Positions 1-6,191 of a DNA stretch of 6,191 nt are shown here, in pieces (the first letter of the stretch is position 1; the number at the start of each line of letters is the position of its first letter). The stretch is from Rhodocyclaceae bacterium (GTDB taxonomy: Bacteria; Pseudomonadota; Gammaproteobacteria; Burkholderiales; Rhodocyclaceae), in assembly GCA_025361105.1 (NCBI GenBank), contig JANYAW010000200.1, positions 1-6,191 on the forward strand, in the 5' to 3' direction. The notes beneath the pieces are model-generated. The model was given only the letters and a program-made list of their open reading frames with translations. It was not told the DNA's origin and did no database searches. Position numbers and translations under genes: made by a program.

Positions 1-2249
1 GCGGAATCGAGCAGCCGTTTGAGAATGTCGTCGTCGGTCATTTGCGGCTCGTCTTTCAGCCACTGCCCGACCGGCTGATGCATCCGCAACTCAGCGCTCA
101 GCGTGGTTTCCAAGCCGGCAATATCCCATTGCTCTTCTACGCTCTCCAAGGGCACATGCAAACGGAAATTGTCGTAAATCAAGCCCTGCCGCATGCCAGA
201 AACTGTCTCGGAAATATCATCGGTGTCGAGCAATTCATTGCGCTGCTGATAAATCACGCGACGCTGATCGTTGGCCACATCATCGTATTCGAGCAACTGT
301 TTTCGTATATCGAAATTGCGCTGTTCGACTTTGCGCTGAGCAGATTCCAAACTCCGACTCACCAGCGGATGTTCAATCGCTTCGCCCTCCGGCATCTTGA
401 GGCGAACCATGATGGAATTCAGTCGGTCACCAGCAAAAATCTTCAGCAAGGGATCGTCCAACGCCAGATAAAACCGCGACGAACCGGCATCGCCCTGACG
501 ACCTGAACGGCCACGCAACTGGTTATCGATACGGCGTGATTCATGACGCTCTGAACCGACAATATGCAATCCACCAGCGGCCAAAACACGCTCGTGCACC
601 GCTTTCCAATCAGCACGCAAGGCTGCTACACGACTGGTCTTGTCGGCATCCGACAAACTCGCATCGTCGCGAATCGCGTTGATTTCTTTTTCGATGTTGC
701 CGCCGAGCACAATGTCAGTGCCGCGACCGGCCATGTTGGTCGCAATCGTAATCACCCCCGGCGCACCCGCCTGTGCCACGATCTCGGCTTCGCGCGCGTG
801 CTGCTTGGCGTTGAGCACCTGATGGGTCAGCTTTTCACGGGTCAGCAATGCCGACAGCAATTCGGAATTTTCAATCGAGGTGGTGCCCACCAGTACCGGC
901 TGACCACGTTCGTGACAATCGCGAATATCTAAAACGATGGCGGTGTGCTTCTCGGCTGCGGTACGATAAATTTGATCGTTCTCGTCTTTGCGCACCATCG
1001 GCTGGTTGGTCGGAATCACCACCGTTTCGAGGTTGTAGATGCTGTGAAATTCGTAAGCCTCAGTGTCCGCCGTGCCGGTCATGCCGCCCAGCTTGGTGTA
1101 CATGCGGAAATAATTTTGGAAAGTAATCGAAGCCAGCGTTTGATTTTCCGACTGAATTTTCGCGCCTTCTTTTGCCTCCACCGCCTGGTGCAATCCGTCC
1201 GACCAACGCCGTCCGGTCATCAAGCGACCGGTGAATTCATCCACAATAATCACTTCGCCATCCTGCACCACATAATGCTGATCGCGGTGATACAAAGTGT
1301 GCGCACGTAGCGCCGCATAGACGTGGTGCATCAACAAAATATTGGCTGGTTCGTACAAACTACTACCTTCGGGCAGCATGCCCAGCCGCGCCAAAATTTC
1401 CTCGGCTTTTTCGTGGCCTTGTTCGGTCAACAAAACTTGATGCGATTTCAAATCTACGGCGTAATCACCCGACTCAGGATCGCCGTCTGATTTCACCAAT
1501 TCACCTTCGGTAAGCAAAGGCGGCACGGCATTCATACGTACGTAAAGTTCGGTGTGATCTTCGGCCTGACCGGAAATAATCAGCGGTGTACGTGCTTCAT
1601 CAATCAGGATGGAATCGACTTCGTCAATGATCGCAAAACCCAAGCCTCGCATCACCCGATCGGTCGGCGCATAGACCATGTTGTCGCGCAGATAATCAAA
1701 GCCGAATTCGTTGTTGGTACCATAAGTGATGTCAGCGGCATAGGCGACTTGTTTGTCGTCGTGCGGCATCTGCGAAAGATTCACACCGACCGTCAGACCA
1801 AGGAATTGATGCAGGCGCCCCATCCATTCCGCATCGCGTTTGGCAAGGTAATCATTGACCGTAATCACATGCACCGGCTTGCCGGAAATCGCGTTGAGAT
1901 AGGACGGCAAGGTCGCCATCAAGGTCTTGCCCTCGCCGGTGCGCATTTCGGCAATCTTGCCGCTATGCAGCACCATGCCGCCGATCATTTGCACATCAAA
2001 GTGGCGCATGCCGAGTGCCCGCACTCCCGCTTCACGCACCACCGCGAATGCCTCGGGTAACAGCGCGTCGAGCGTTTCACCGGCGGCAAAGCGCTGGCGA
2101 AATTCTACCGTCTTGGCCTTCAAAGCCTCATCGGAGAGCGCCTGCGTGGCAGCTTCGAGCGCGTTGATGCGCTGAACGTTTTGGGAATATTGTTTAATCA
2201 GGCGGTCATTGCGACTGCCAAAAATCTTCTTGAGTAGGCCAGAAATCAT
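1..2249 (-). CDS. secA: Preprotein translocase subunit SecA (C-terminus cut by window edge)
   Basis: SecA is the cytoplasmic ATPase motor that pushes unfolded preproteins through the SecYEG channel. Translating the minus strand from the ATG at 2249 gives 749 uninterrupted residues that follow SecA from its start (MISGLLKKIFGSRNDR). Visible landmarks are the Walker A motif MRTGEGKT at residues 102-109, YGTNNEFGFDYLRDN at 176-190, the Walker B/DEAD-like DEVD at 209-212, the preprotein cross-linking domain at roughly 225-370, MTGTADTEAYEF at 390-401, and the second nucleotide-binding fold with ATNMAGRGTDIVLGG at 503-517 and QLRGRSGRQGDAGSSRFYL at 577-595. NFDIRKQLLEYDDVANDQR at 645-663 begins the helical scaffold. 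Typical SecA is about 900 residues, so some 150 residues (helical wing end, C-terminal linker and any zinc-binding tail) lie to the left of the window. Start choice rests on family alignment, because the Shine-Dalgarno is poor. The details resemble betaproteobacterial SecA. No lpxC or secM precedes it here; a divergent gene does. Confidence 0.98.
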   Translation of the reverse strand, partial: MISGLLKKIFGSRNDRLIKQYSQNVQRINALEAATQALSDEALKAKTVEFRQRFAAGETLDALLPEAFAVVREAGVRALGMRHFDVQMIGGMVLHSGKIAEMRTGEGKTLMATLPSYLNAISGKPVHVITVNDYLAKRDAEWMGRLHQFLGLTVGVNLSQMPHDDKQVAYAADITYGTNNEFGFDYLRDNMVYAPTDRVMRGLGFAIIDEVDSILIDEARTPLIISGQAEDHTELYVRMNAVPPLLTEGELVKSDGDPESGDYAVDLKSHQVLLTEQGHEKAEEILARLGMLPEGSSLYEPANILLMHHVYAALRAHTLYHRDQHYVVQDGEVIIVDEFTGRLMTGRRWSDGLHQAVEAKEGAKIQSENQTLASITFQNYFRMYTKLGGMTGTADTEAYEFHSIYNLETVVIPTNQPMVRKDENDQIYRTAAEKHTAIVLDIRDCHERGQPVLVGTTSIENSELLSALLTREKLTHQVLNAKQHAREAEIVAQAGAPGVITIATNMAGRGTDIVLGGNIEKEINAIRDDASLSDADKTSRVAALRADWKAVHERVLAAGGLHIVGSERHESRRIDNQLRGRSGRQGDAGSSRFYLALDDPLLKIFAGDRLNSIMVRLKMPEGEAIEHPLVSRSLESAQRKVEQRNFDIRKQLLEYDDVANDQRRVIYQQRNELLDTDDISETVSGMRQGLIYDNFRLHVPLESVEEQWDIAGLETTLSAELRMHQPVGQWLKDEPQMTDDDILKRLLDS

Positions 2250-2256
2250 TGCGCGC

Positions 2257-2271
2257 GCCGCCAAAGGCAGC
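2257..2271 (-). promoter_or_regulatory. Small leader hairpin over the secA ribosome-binding position
   Basis: In the secA transcript GCUGCC (2271-2266), UUU and GGCGGC (2262-2257) can form a 6-bp stem with one G-U pair and a 3-nt loop. It ends 7 nt before the ATG at 2249. The purine-rich arm GGCGGC sits where a Shine-Dalgarno would be, and no GGAG/GAGG-type motif is present nearby. The stem is short and its function unproven. Confidence 0.3.
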
Positions 2272-2291
2272 CGGTAAAGTGACAATCCGTA

Positions 2292-2300
2292 ATTTTATCA
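2292..2300 (-). promoter_or_regulatory. Candidate secA promoter, extended -10
   Basis: Read on the minus strand this is TGATAAAAT, a TGn extension followed by TAAAAT, one base from the sigma-70 -10 consensus. No good -35 hexamer lies 16-18 bases upstream, which fits an extended -10 promoter. Transcription would begin near 2285, giving a leader of roughly 37 nt before the secA ATG. The call is from motif and position only. Confidence 0.45.
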
Positions 2301-2305
2301 TGCAG

Positions 2306-2321
2306 GCCATTGTGTAATGGC
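2306..2321. repeat. Inverted repeat GCCATT-GTGT-AATGGC upstream of the secA -10
   Basis: These are two perfect 6-bp arms (2306-2311 and 2316-2321) around a 4-base centre. The site lies 6 to 21 bases upstream of the TGn of the candidate secA -10, the place where -35 recognition or a regulator would act. It could be an operator half-site pair or a chance palindrome. No regulator gene is visible that would identify the protein. Confidence 0.35.
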
Positions 2322-2395
2322 TCGGCGAGGAAGATTGCGTGGGGAATCATCCATGCAGTAGGGGGTATCAACCGGGCATGTCGAAAAACTGGCCG

Positions 2396-2401
2396 CATAA
2401 T
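2396..2401 (+). promoter_or_regulatory. Weak candidate -10 for the FAH-family gene
   Basis: CATAAT matches the sigma-70 -10 consensus in five of six positions and would start transcription near 2408, about 15 nt before the ATG at 2423. No convincing -35 is present at the right distance. The hexamer lies inside an 11-bp palindrome, CGCAT-A-ATGCG (2394-2404), which could instead be a protein-binding site. Confidence 0.25.
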
Positions 2402-2411
2402 GCGTAGCCAC

Positions 2412-2417
2412 GGGGGA
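2412..2417 (+). promoter_or_regulatory. Shine-Dalgarno of the FAH-family gene
   Basis: GGGGGA lies 5 nt before the ATG at 2423. Together with the family-typical N-terminus MKLLRYGP it fixes this start. Confidence 0.6.
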
Positions 2418-2422
2418 ACATC

Positions 2423-3289
2423 ATGAAACTCTTGCGCTACGGCCCGATTGGTCAAGAACTACCGGGCATGCTCGATGTGTCCGGACAAATCCGCTCACTG
2501 CTTGGCATCCTGCCGCAAATCGACAGTTATGCGGTGGCACCGGGTGAGCTCGCCAAACTGCGCAAGATCAAACCTGAGTCATTGCCATTGGTGAAAGGCC
2601 AGCCGCGTTTGGGCGTACCCTTCATCGGCATCGGCAAGTTCATCGGTGTCGGCTTGAACTATGCTGATCATGCGGCCGAAGCCCGTCTGCCGATTCCCGC
2701 CGAGCCGATTTTGTTCAGCAAAGCAACGACCTGCCTGAGCGGGCCGAACGACCCGGTCATCATGCCCAAGGGCGCGAGCAAACTTGATTGGGAAGTCGAG
2801 TTGGGCATCGTCATCGGCAGCAAAGCGCAATATGTTGATGAGGCGAATGCGCTCGACTTTGTGGCGGGCTATTGCGTGGTGAACGATATCTCCGAACGCA
2901 ATTTTCAGATGGAGCGTGGCAGCCAGTGGGATCGCGGCAAAGGTTGCGACACCTTCGGGCCGGTCGGGCCTTATCTGGTCACTAGCGACGAGATACGCAA
3001 CCCGCAAGCGCTGGAAATGTGGCTGGATGTGAACGGACAAAATCGCCAGCAGGGCAACACCAAAACCATGGTCTTTGGCTGCGCGCATCTGGTCAGCTAC
3101 ATCAGCCGATTCATGACCCTGCTGCCCGGTGACATCATCACCACCGGCACGCCACCGGGTGTCGGCATGGGCATGAAGCCACCGAAGTTTCTCAGGGTGG
3201 GTGATGTGATGACACTGGGCATACAAGGTCTGGGGCAACAGCGGCAAACAGTGGTGGCTTACGGCACTGCATGCGTTTTCCGTGCATAG
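2423..3289 (+). CDS. Fumarylacetoacetate hydrolase (FAH) family protein
   Basis: This is a complete 288-residue FAH-superfamily enzyme, a soluble metal-dependent hydrolase, lyase or isomerase acting on keto or enol acids. The N-terminal segment (1-60, opening MKLLRYGPIGQELPGMLD) is the small lid region common in bacterial members. The catalytic fold starts at about 70. GVGLNYADHAAE (75-86) carries the conserved His83. The metal-binding residues expected for the family are Glu124 and Glu126 in DWEVELG and Asp155 in VVNDISERN. QWDRGKGCDTFGPVGP (168-183) and GDIITTGTPPGVG (236-248) are typical of the subgroup, which databases often label ureidoglycolate lyase, 2-hydroxyhepta-2,4-diene-1,7-dioate isomerase or 2,4-diketo-3-deoxy-L-fuconate hydrolase. 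My recollection favours the last type by overall pattern, but nothing in the neighbourhood confirms a substrate, so I leave the name general. All expected catalytic residues are present. It is divergent from secA (173 bp between starts) and followed after 62 bp by the histidine kinase. Confidence 0.95.
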   Translation: MKLLRYGPIGQELPGMLDVSGQIRSLLGILPQIDSYAVAPGELAKLRKIKPESLPLVKGQPRLGVPFIGIGKFIGVGLNYADHAAEARLPIPAEPILFSKATTCLSGPNDPVIMPKGASKLDWEVELGIVIGSKAQYVDEANALDFVAGYCVVNDISERNFQMERGSQWDRGKGCDTFGPVGPYLVTSDEIRNPQALEMWLDVNGQNRQQGNTKTMVFGCAHLVSYISRFMTLLPGDIITTGTPPGVGMGMKPPKFLRVGDVMTLGIQGLGQQRQTVVAYGTACVFRA

Positions 3290-3336
3290 TTCAGCTTCGG
3301 GTGAAGCGGATGATGTCAGCTTGGCACCGATGCAAA

Positions 3337-3344
3337 GAGGGGAG
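3337..3344 (+). promoter_or_regulatory. Shine-Dalgarno deciding the histidine kinase start
   Basis: GAGGGGAG lies 7 nt before the GTG at 3352, the best-placed start in the frame. The in-frame GTG at 3346 is only 1 nt away from the motif, and the ATGs at 3271, 3310 and 3313 lie upstream of it. Confidence 0.65.
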
Positions 3345-3351
3345 AGTGCAC

Positions 3352-5508
3352 GTGATTTCGCCCAGTAGTAGATTGCCGAAAATCTTACTGGCCATGCTGG
3401 CCGGACTGCTATCGCTTTGGGTCGCCAGCTTCGCCATGGCTGCGCAAGATTCGGCGGAGCGAATTCTCGATGCCAGCCGAGTTGATCAGTCAGCCGTGCC
3501 ACTGACCGAATACACCGCGGTACTGGAAGACGCTTCCTTAAACCTGAGGCTGGCCGACGTACAAAAACCCGAGGTCGCTGCCCGCTTCAATTGGGATTCA
3601 TCCGCTGCGGAAGCTTTCAGTTTCGGTTTCACCCGATCGGCCTACTGGCTGCGCGTGCATTTGCGCAATAGCAGCGACCTCCCGATTGAGCGGATGCTGG
3701 AAATTGCCAACGCCCGTCTTTCGACGGTTCAGTTTCATCAAGCCCTCGCCAATGGGGCGGATCAGTCGGTAGTCACCGGTGCGGTGACACCCTTTGCGAC
3801 CCGTCCTTATGCAAACCGGTTTTTTATTTTCCCGCTGAGCTTGCCGGCACACTCCGACCAGGTGTATTACCTGCGCTTTGAATCCGTCGGACCCTTATTG
3901 ATTCCCGCCAGATTGTGGACACCCCAGGCTTATCACGCCCACGAGCGTAGCGACTATCTCGCTCAGGCCTGGTATTTCGGCATGGCGACGGCGATGGTTC
4001 TGTTCAACCTGTTACTGTTCTTCGCGCTACGCGATGTGCTCTATCTGCTGTATGTCAATTTCGTCACTTGTACCACGCTAACCCTTGCGGCACAAAATGG
4101 CCTGGCCAAGGAGTTTCTGTGGCCTGATGCGGCGCTCTGGTCAGACACCGCTGTCCCGGTTGGCTTCTCAATGACGCTGTTGACCCTGCTGTTTTTTATG
4201 CGGCACATGCTCGATACCAGAATCGTCGTGCCGCGACTTGATCGATTGATCCAGGCGCTTATCGCGATCTTTCTGCTCTCCCTGATTGCCTTCGCCGTGG
4301 CGCTCCCGCTGTTCGCCAAAACTGCCGTACAGCTCAATCTTGTCACCGCCTTGCTGACCATTGCTATCGGTCTGGCTTGCGCCTTCAAGAGCCAGCGTAG
4401 CGCCTGGTTCTTTGTCGCAGCCTTTGCCGCCTTGATGCTGGGCGGCGTGCTGACCGCGCTGAGATCCTTCGGGTTCTTACCGACCAATTTCCTCACTGTC
4501 AATGGATTGCAGTTCGGTTCGGCACTCGAAATGATATTGCTGGCGCTGGCGATGGCTGATCGCTTTGATGCCCTACGCAAGGAAAAAGCCAGCGCACAAA
4601 GCAAGGCGCTGGAAGCGCAACTCGAGACCTTGCAGGCGGAACAACGCGTGATCGAAACCCTACGCTGGTCCGAACGTGTGCTTGAAGATCGCGTCAGCGA
4701 ACGCACCGCAGAACTGTCTGCCACGGTTGATCGATTGAAGCAGACGCAACATGATCTGGTCCAAGCCGAGAAACTGGCGTCGCTTGGCGCGCTGGTGGCG
4801 GGGGTGGCGCATGAACTCAATACCCCTATCGGTATCGCACTGACCACGGCCTCGACGCTGGAAGACAACGCCAAGGATTTTCAGCGCACGGTGGAGGACG
4901 GCAGCGTGAAGCGCTCCAGTCTGGATTTTTTCGTACAAAAGAGCGTCGATATGGGCGCATTGCTGGTGCGCTCCTGCCATCGTGCCGCCGACCTGATCAG
5001 CAGTTTCAAACAGGTTGCAGTCGACCAGACTTCGGAGCAGCAACGCCAGTTTGATCTGCGGTCGCTGGTCGAGGACAACGTCGTTTCGCTGCGGCCAAGC
5101 TTCAAGCAACCGGTAATGAACATCGAGATTGAAGTGCCGAACGGCATCAACTGCAACAGTTATCCAGGACCATTGGGTCAGGTGTTGGTAAATCTCATCC
5201 AGAATGCCGACCTGCATGCCTTCGCCCCGGATGAACAAGGGACGCTGCGTATTACCGCCAGCGTGGTGGCCGACATGGTCGAATTAATCATCACCGACAA
5301 CGGCAAGGGCATGGATGAAGAAACCGCAGCGCGTATCTTCGAACCCTTCTTCACTACTCGCCTGGGTCAGGGTGGTTCCGGTCTGGGTCTGGCAATCTGT
5401 CGCAACATCGTGAAAGGCGTGCTTGGCGGAAGCTTGCTGGCGACTTCTGCGCCGGGTGCTGGTTCACGTTTCGTGGTGAGTTTTCCGATAACTGCCTCAC
5501 CCCGCTAA
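3352..5508 (+). CDS. 7TMR-DISM sensor histidine kinase, orphan in this window
   Basis: This is an inner-membrane sensor kinase of 718 residues counted from GTG 3352. A basic, hydrophobic signal peptide (residues 1-30, cleavage likely at AMA|AQ) exports a periplasmic domain (about 31-200) of the 7TMR-DISMED2 type, a beta-sandwich thought to bind small carbohydrate-like or other ligands; FTRSAYWLRVHLRNSS (92-107) is its hallmark. Seven hydrophobic helices follow at roughly 204-403 (7TMR-DISM), then a charged coiled coil (about 405-470). The H-box SLGALVAGVAHELNTP places the phosphoacceptor at His487. The ATPase domain shows the N-box NLIQNAD (614-620), G1 DNGKG (649-653), F-box FEPFFTTR (663-670) and G2 GQGGSGLGLAIC (672-683), all intact. 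There is no receiver domain and no adjacent response regulator, so its partner must be encoded elsewhere. A start at ATG 3271 would give 745 residues but overlaps the FAH gene and places 27 uncharacteristic residues before the signal peptide. Co-transcription with the FAH gene is likely from spacing and orientation. Confidence 0.95.
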   Translation: MISPSSRLPKILLAMLAGLLSLWVASFAMAAQDSAERILDASRVDQSAVPLTEYTAVLEDASLNLRLADVQKPEVAARFNWDSSAAEAFSFGFTRSAYWLRVHLRNSSDLPIERMLEIANARLSTVQFHQALANGADQSVVTGAVTPFATRPYANRFFIFPLSLPAHSDQVYYLRFESVGPLLIPARLWTPQAYHAHERSDYLAQAWYFGMATAMVLFNLLLFFALRDVLYLLYVNFVTCTTLTLAAQNGLAKEFLWPDAALWSDTAVPVGFSMTLLTLLFFMRHMLDTRIVVPRLDRLIQALIAIFLLSLIAFAVALPLFAKTAVQLNLVTALLTIAIGLACAFKSQRSAWFFVAAFAALMLGGVLTALRSFGFLPTNFLTVNGLQFGSALEMILLALAMADRFDALRKEKASAQSKALEAQLETLQAEQRVIETLRWSERVLEDRVSERTAELSATVDRLKQTQHDLVQAEKLASLGALVAGVAHELNTPIGIALTTASTLEDNAKDFQRTVEDGSVKRSSLDFFVQKSVDMGALLVRSCHRAADLISSFKQVAVDQTSEQQRQFDLRSLVEDNVVSLRPSFKQPVMNIEIEVPNGINCNSYPGPLGQVLVNLIQNADLHAFAPDEQGTLRITASVVADMVELIITDNGKGMDEETAARIFEPFFTTRLGQGGSGLGLAICRNIVKGVLGGSLLATSAPGAGSRFVVSFPITASPR

Positions 5509-5611
5509 AGCCTGTCATTGCGCGTCAGAAATATTTCTTGTAAATGACGGCGTGCTACCAGCACCAACTGGCACGCTGCATGCAGAAACCGTGGTACGTC
5601 CCTGAGGTTTC
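5509..5611. other. Convergent intergenic region with a 12-bp perfect palindrome
   Basis: This stretch lies between the stop codons of the kinase and of the oppositely oriented peptidase. It holds AGAAATATTTCT (5527-5538), a perfect 12-bp palindrome. Around it are short inverted arms: GTCATT at 5514-5519 with AATGAC at 5543-5548, and CGTCA at 5523-5527 with TGACG at 5545-5549; the two pairings compete. Further right GCGTGC (5550-5555) and GCACGC (5571-5576) form another 6-bp inverted pair. None is followed by a T-run, so no intrinsic terminator can be called with confidence, although a structured end for one or both transcripts is plausible. Confidence 0.4.
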
Positions 5612-6191
5612 CTATTCACCTGCGAGTGTGACGTTGTAAAACCCAAGCATATCTGATGAGCCAACCAATATTTTTTGAAGACCATAGACATGAATTAATC
5701 CTTCTCTCGCCAGTTCAATCAGTGGGCTAGATGAGATTGTCTTGGCGCCAGTAATATCGAAATCAACGGTCAGCCCCATTAATGGCCACAAGGACGCGAC
5801 GTAAGAACAATGTTCCTCATCTTCTCCGAAAGGTGGCAGACTCGAACACACTACCCCACATAAGTGCCCCTGGTCGTTAAAGACTGGACCTCCGCTCATC
5901 CCGCCGTCAAATCGAGCGTTGACCCGATAGCAGGGAAAATTTAAGCGAAAGCTGTCCCGCCTTAGGTTGTGAATTTCGCGCACCTCGCCAACAGATGCCG
6001 CTTTTCCCGTATTGATTTCATAGTGATTACTCCCTACTTCGTTTACTGTGATCCGACCTTCTGCCTTATGGTGGCCAAACGCCGAAACCCTGCTCCCAAT
6101 TGGAGGAGGTGCTAATTCGAGACCAACTGAATGTACGATGGTTTGATCGCCAGCAGTGTCGTTGTAGGGGTGAGTTTGAAAAATCGCCAGA
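5612..6191 (-). CDS. Trypsin-like serine peptidase, N-terminal part outside the window
   Basis: The minus-strand frame is open from the right edge to the TAG at 5614-5612, giving 192 residues plus one base of a cut codon. It belongs to the chymotrypsin-fold serine peptidases: FDGGMSGGPVF contains the catalytic serine (codon at 5896-5894) in the GxSGGP oxyanion motif, followed by the usual GHLCGVVCSS strand. The first visible residues LAIFQT fit the stretch after the catalytic Asp (D-x-A-L type), and the single edge base T is compatible with a GAT Asp codon, so the Asp probably sits exactly on the edge and the His lies beyond it. A GTG at 5983 is an internal Val codon in this continuous frame, not a start. 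After the serine motif come about 90 residues with no motif I recognise. G+C is about 49 % by hand count, lower than its neighbours. Substrate and location are unknown; it could be an accessory, stress or defence-linked protease. Confidence 0.85.
   Translation of the reverse strand, partial: LAIFQTHPYNDTAGDQTIVHSVGLELAPPPIGSRVSAFGHHKAEGRITVNEVGSNHYEINTGKAASVGEVREIHNLRRDSFRLNFPCYRVNARFDGGMSGGPVFNDQGHLCGVVCSSLPPFGEDEEHCSYVASLWPLMGLTVDFDITGAKTISSSPLIELAREGLIHVYGLQKILVGSSDMLGFYNVTLAGE

Noticed and set aside
42..2175. Several plus-strand open frames (for example 42-506, 564-932, 945-1310, 1554-2060) opposite secA
   Set aside because: They are antisense to a continuous, strongly conserved SecA frame, have no recognisable motifs and no ribosome-binding sites of note.
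2246..2455. 69-codon minus-strand open frame in the secA upstream region, considered as a SecM-like leader peptide
   Set aside because: It starts inside the FAH gene and ends across the secA start, and would be transcribed only from a promoter upstream within the FAH gene. It begins MTNRAVAQEF and lacks both a clear signal sequence and a SecM-type arrest motif (FxxxxWIxxxxGIRAGP).
3294..3307. Small hairpin GCTTC-GGGT-GAAGC just after the FAH stop codon, considered as a terminator
   Set aside because: The stem has only 5 bp, there is no T-run after it, and the kinase Shine-Dalgarno follows closely, so a true terminator is unlikely.
3271..3351. Upstream kinase start at ATG 3271 (745-residue protein)
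   Set aside because: It would overlap the FAH gene, has no good ribosome-binding site and puts 27 non-typical residues before an otherwise standard signal peptide; GTG 3352 fits better.
2579..3502. 307-codon minus-strand open frame antisense to the FAH gene and kinase start
   Set aside because: It is a composition-driven shadow: rich in Arg, His and Ala, without a domain pattern, and it spans two real genes on the other strand.
4041..5238. Minus-strand open frames (4041-4874, 4660-5238, 4881-5156) within the kinase gene
   Set aside because: They overlap the conserved transmembrane, H-box and ATPase coding sequence, overlap one another in different frames and show no protein family features.
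5612..5983. A separate 123-residue protein starting at GTG 5983
   Set aside because: The same frame is open upstream to the window edge and encodes further peptidase sequence including LAIFQT near the expected catalytic Asp, so 5983 is internal.

Overview
The window looks like chromosomal DNA of a betaproteobacterium, probably Burkholderiales or Nitrosomonadales. This placement comes from the character of the SecA protein and from about 60 % G+C in the sampled lines of the central genes. It is from remembered family sequences, not from a search.

Layout. (1) From the left edge to 2249, on the minus strand, lies secA, which encodes the Sec translocase ATPase. The first 749 residues are present and the C-terminal part lies outside the window. 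(2) Positions 2250-2422 form a divergent intergenic region with a candidate extended -10 promoter for secA, a 6-bp inverted repeat upstream of it, a small hairpin at the secA ribosome-binding position, and a weaker candidate promoter and a good Shine-Dalgarno for the rightward gene. (3) Positions 2423-3289, plus strand, hold a complete fumarylacetoacetate hydrolase (FAH) family enzyme. (4) Positions 3352-5508, plus strand, hold a complete membrane sensor histidine kinase of the 7TMR-DISM class. It starts at GTG with an ideally placed Shine-Dalgarno and probably shares a transcript with the FAH gene. (5) Positions 5509-5611 form a convergent intergenic region with a 12-bp perfect palindrome. 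(6) From 5612 to the right edge, minus strand, lies the C-terminal part of a trypsin-like serine peptidase. Its open frame runs without interruption through the window edge, and its G+C is clearly lower (about 49 % by hand count over 5641-6180).

How the genes relate. secA is housekeeping and functionally independent of its neighbours. The FAH enzyme and histidine kinase are in the same direction, 62 bp apart, and may be co-expressed. No response regulator is visible, so the kinase is an orphan within this window. The peptidase is convergent and compositionally different, and looks like an accessory gene. I found no mobile element, CRISPR array, tRNA or rRNA, and nothing I can defend as a wholly new system. 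The most interesting points are the orphan kinase beside a catabolic enzyme, the atypical peptidase gene and the secA leader.
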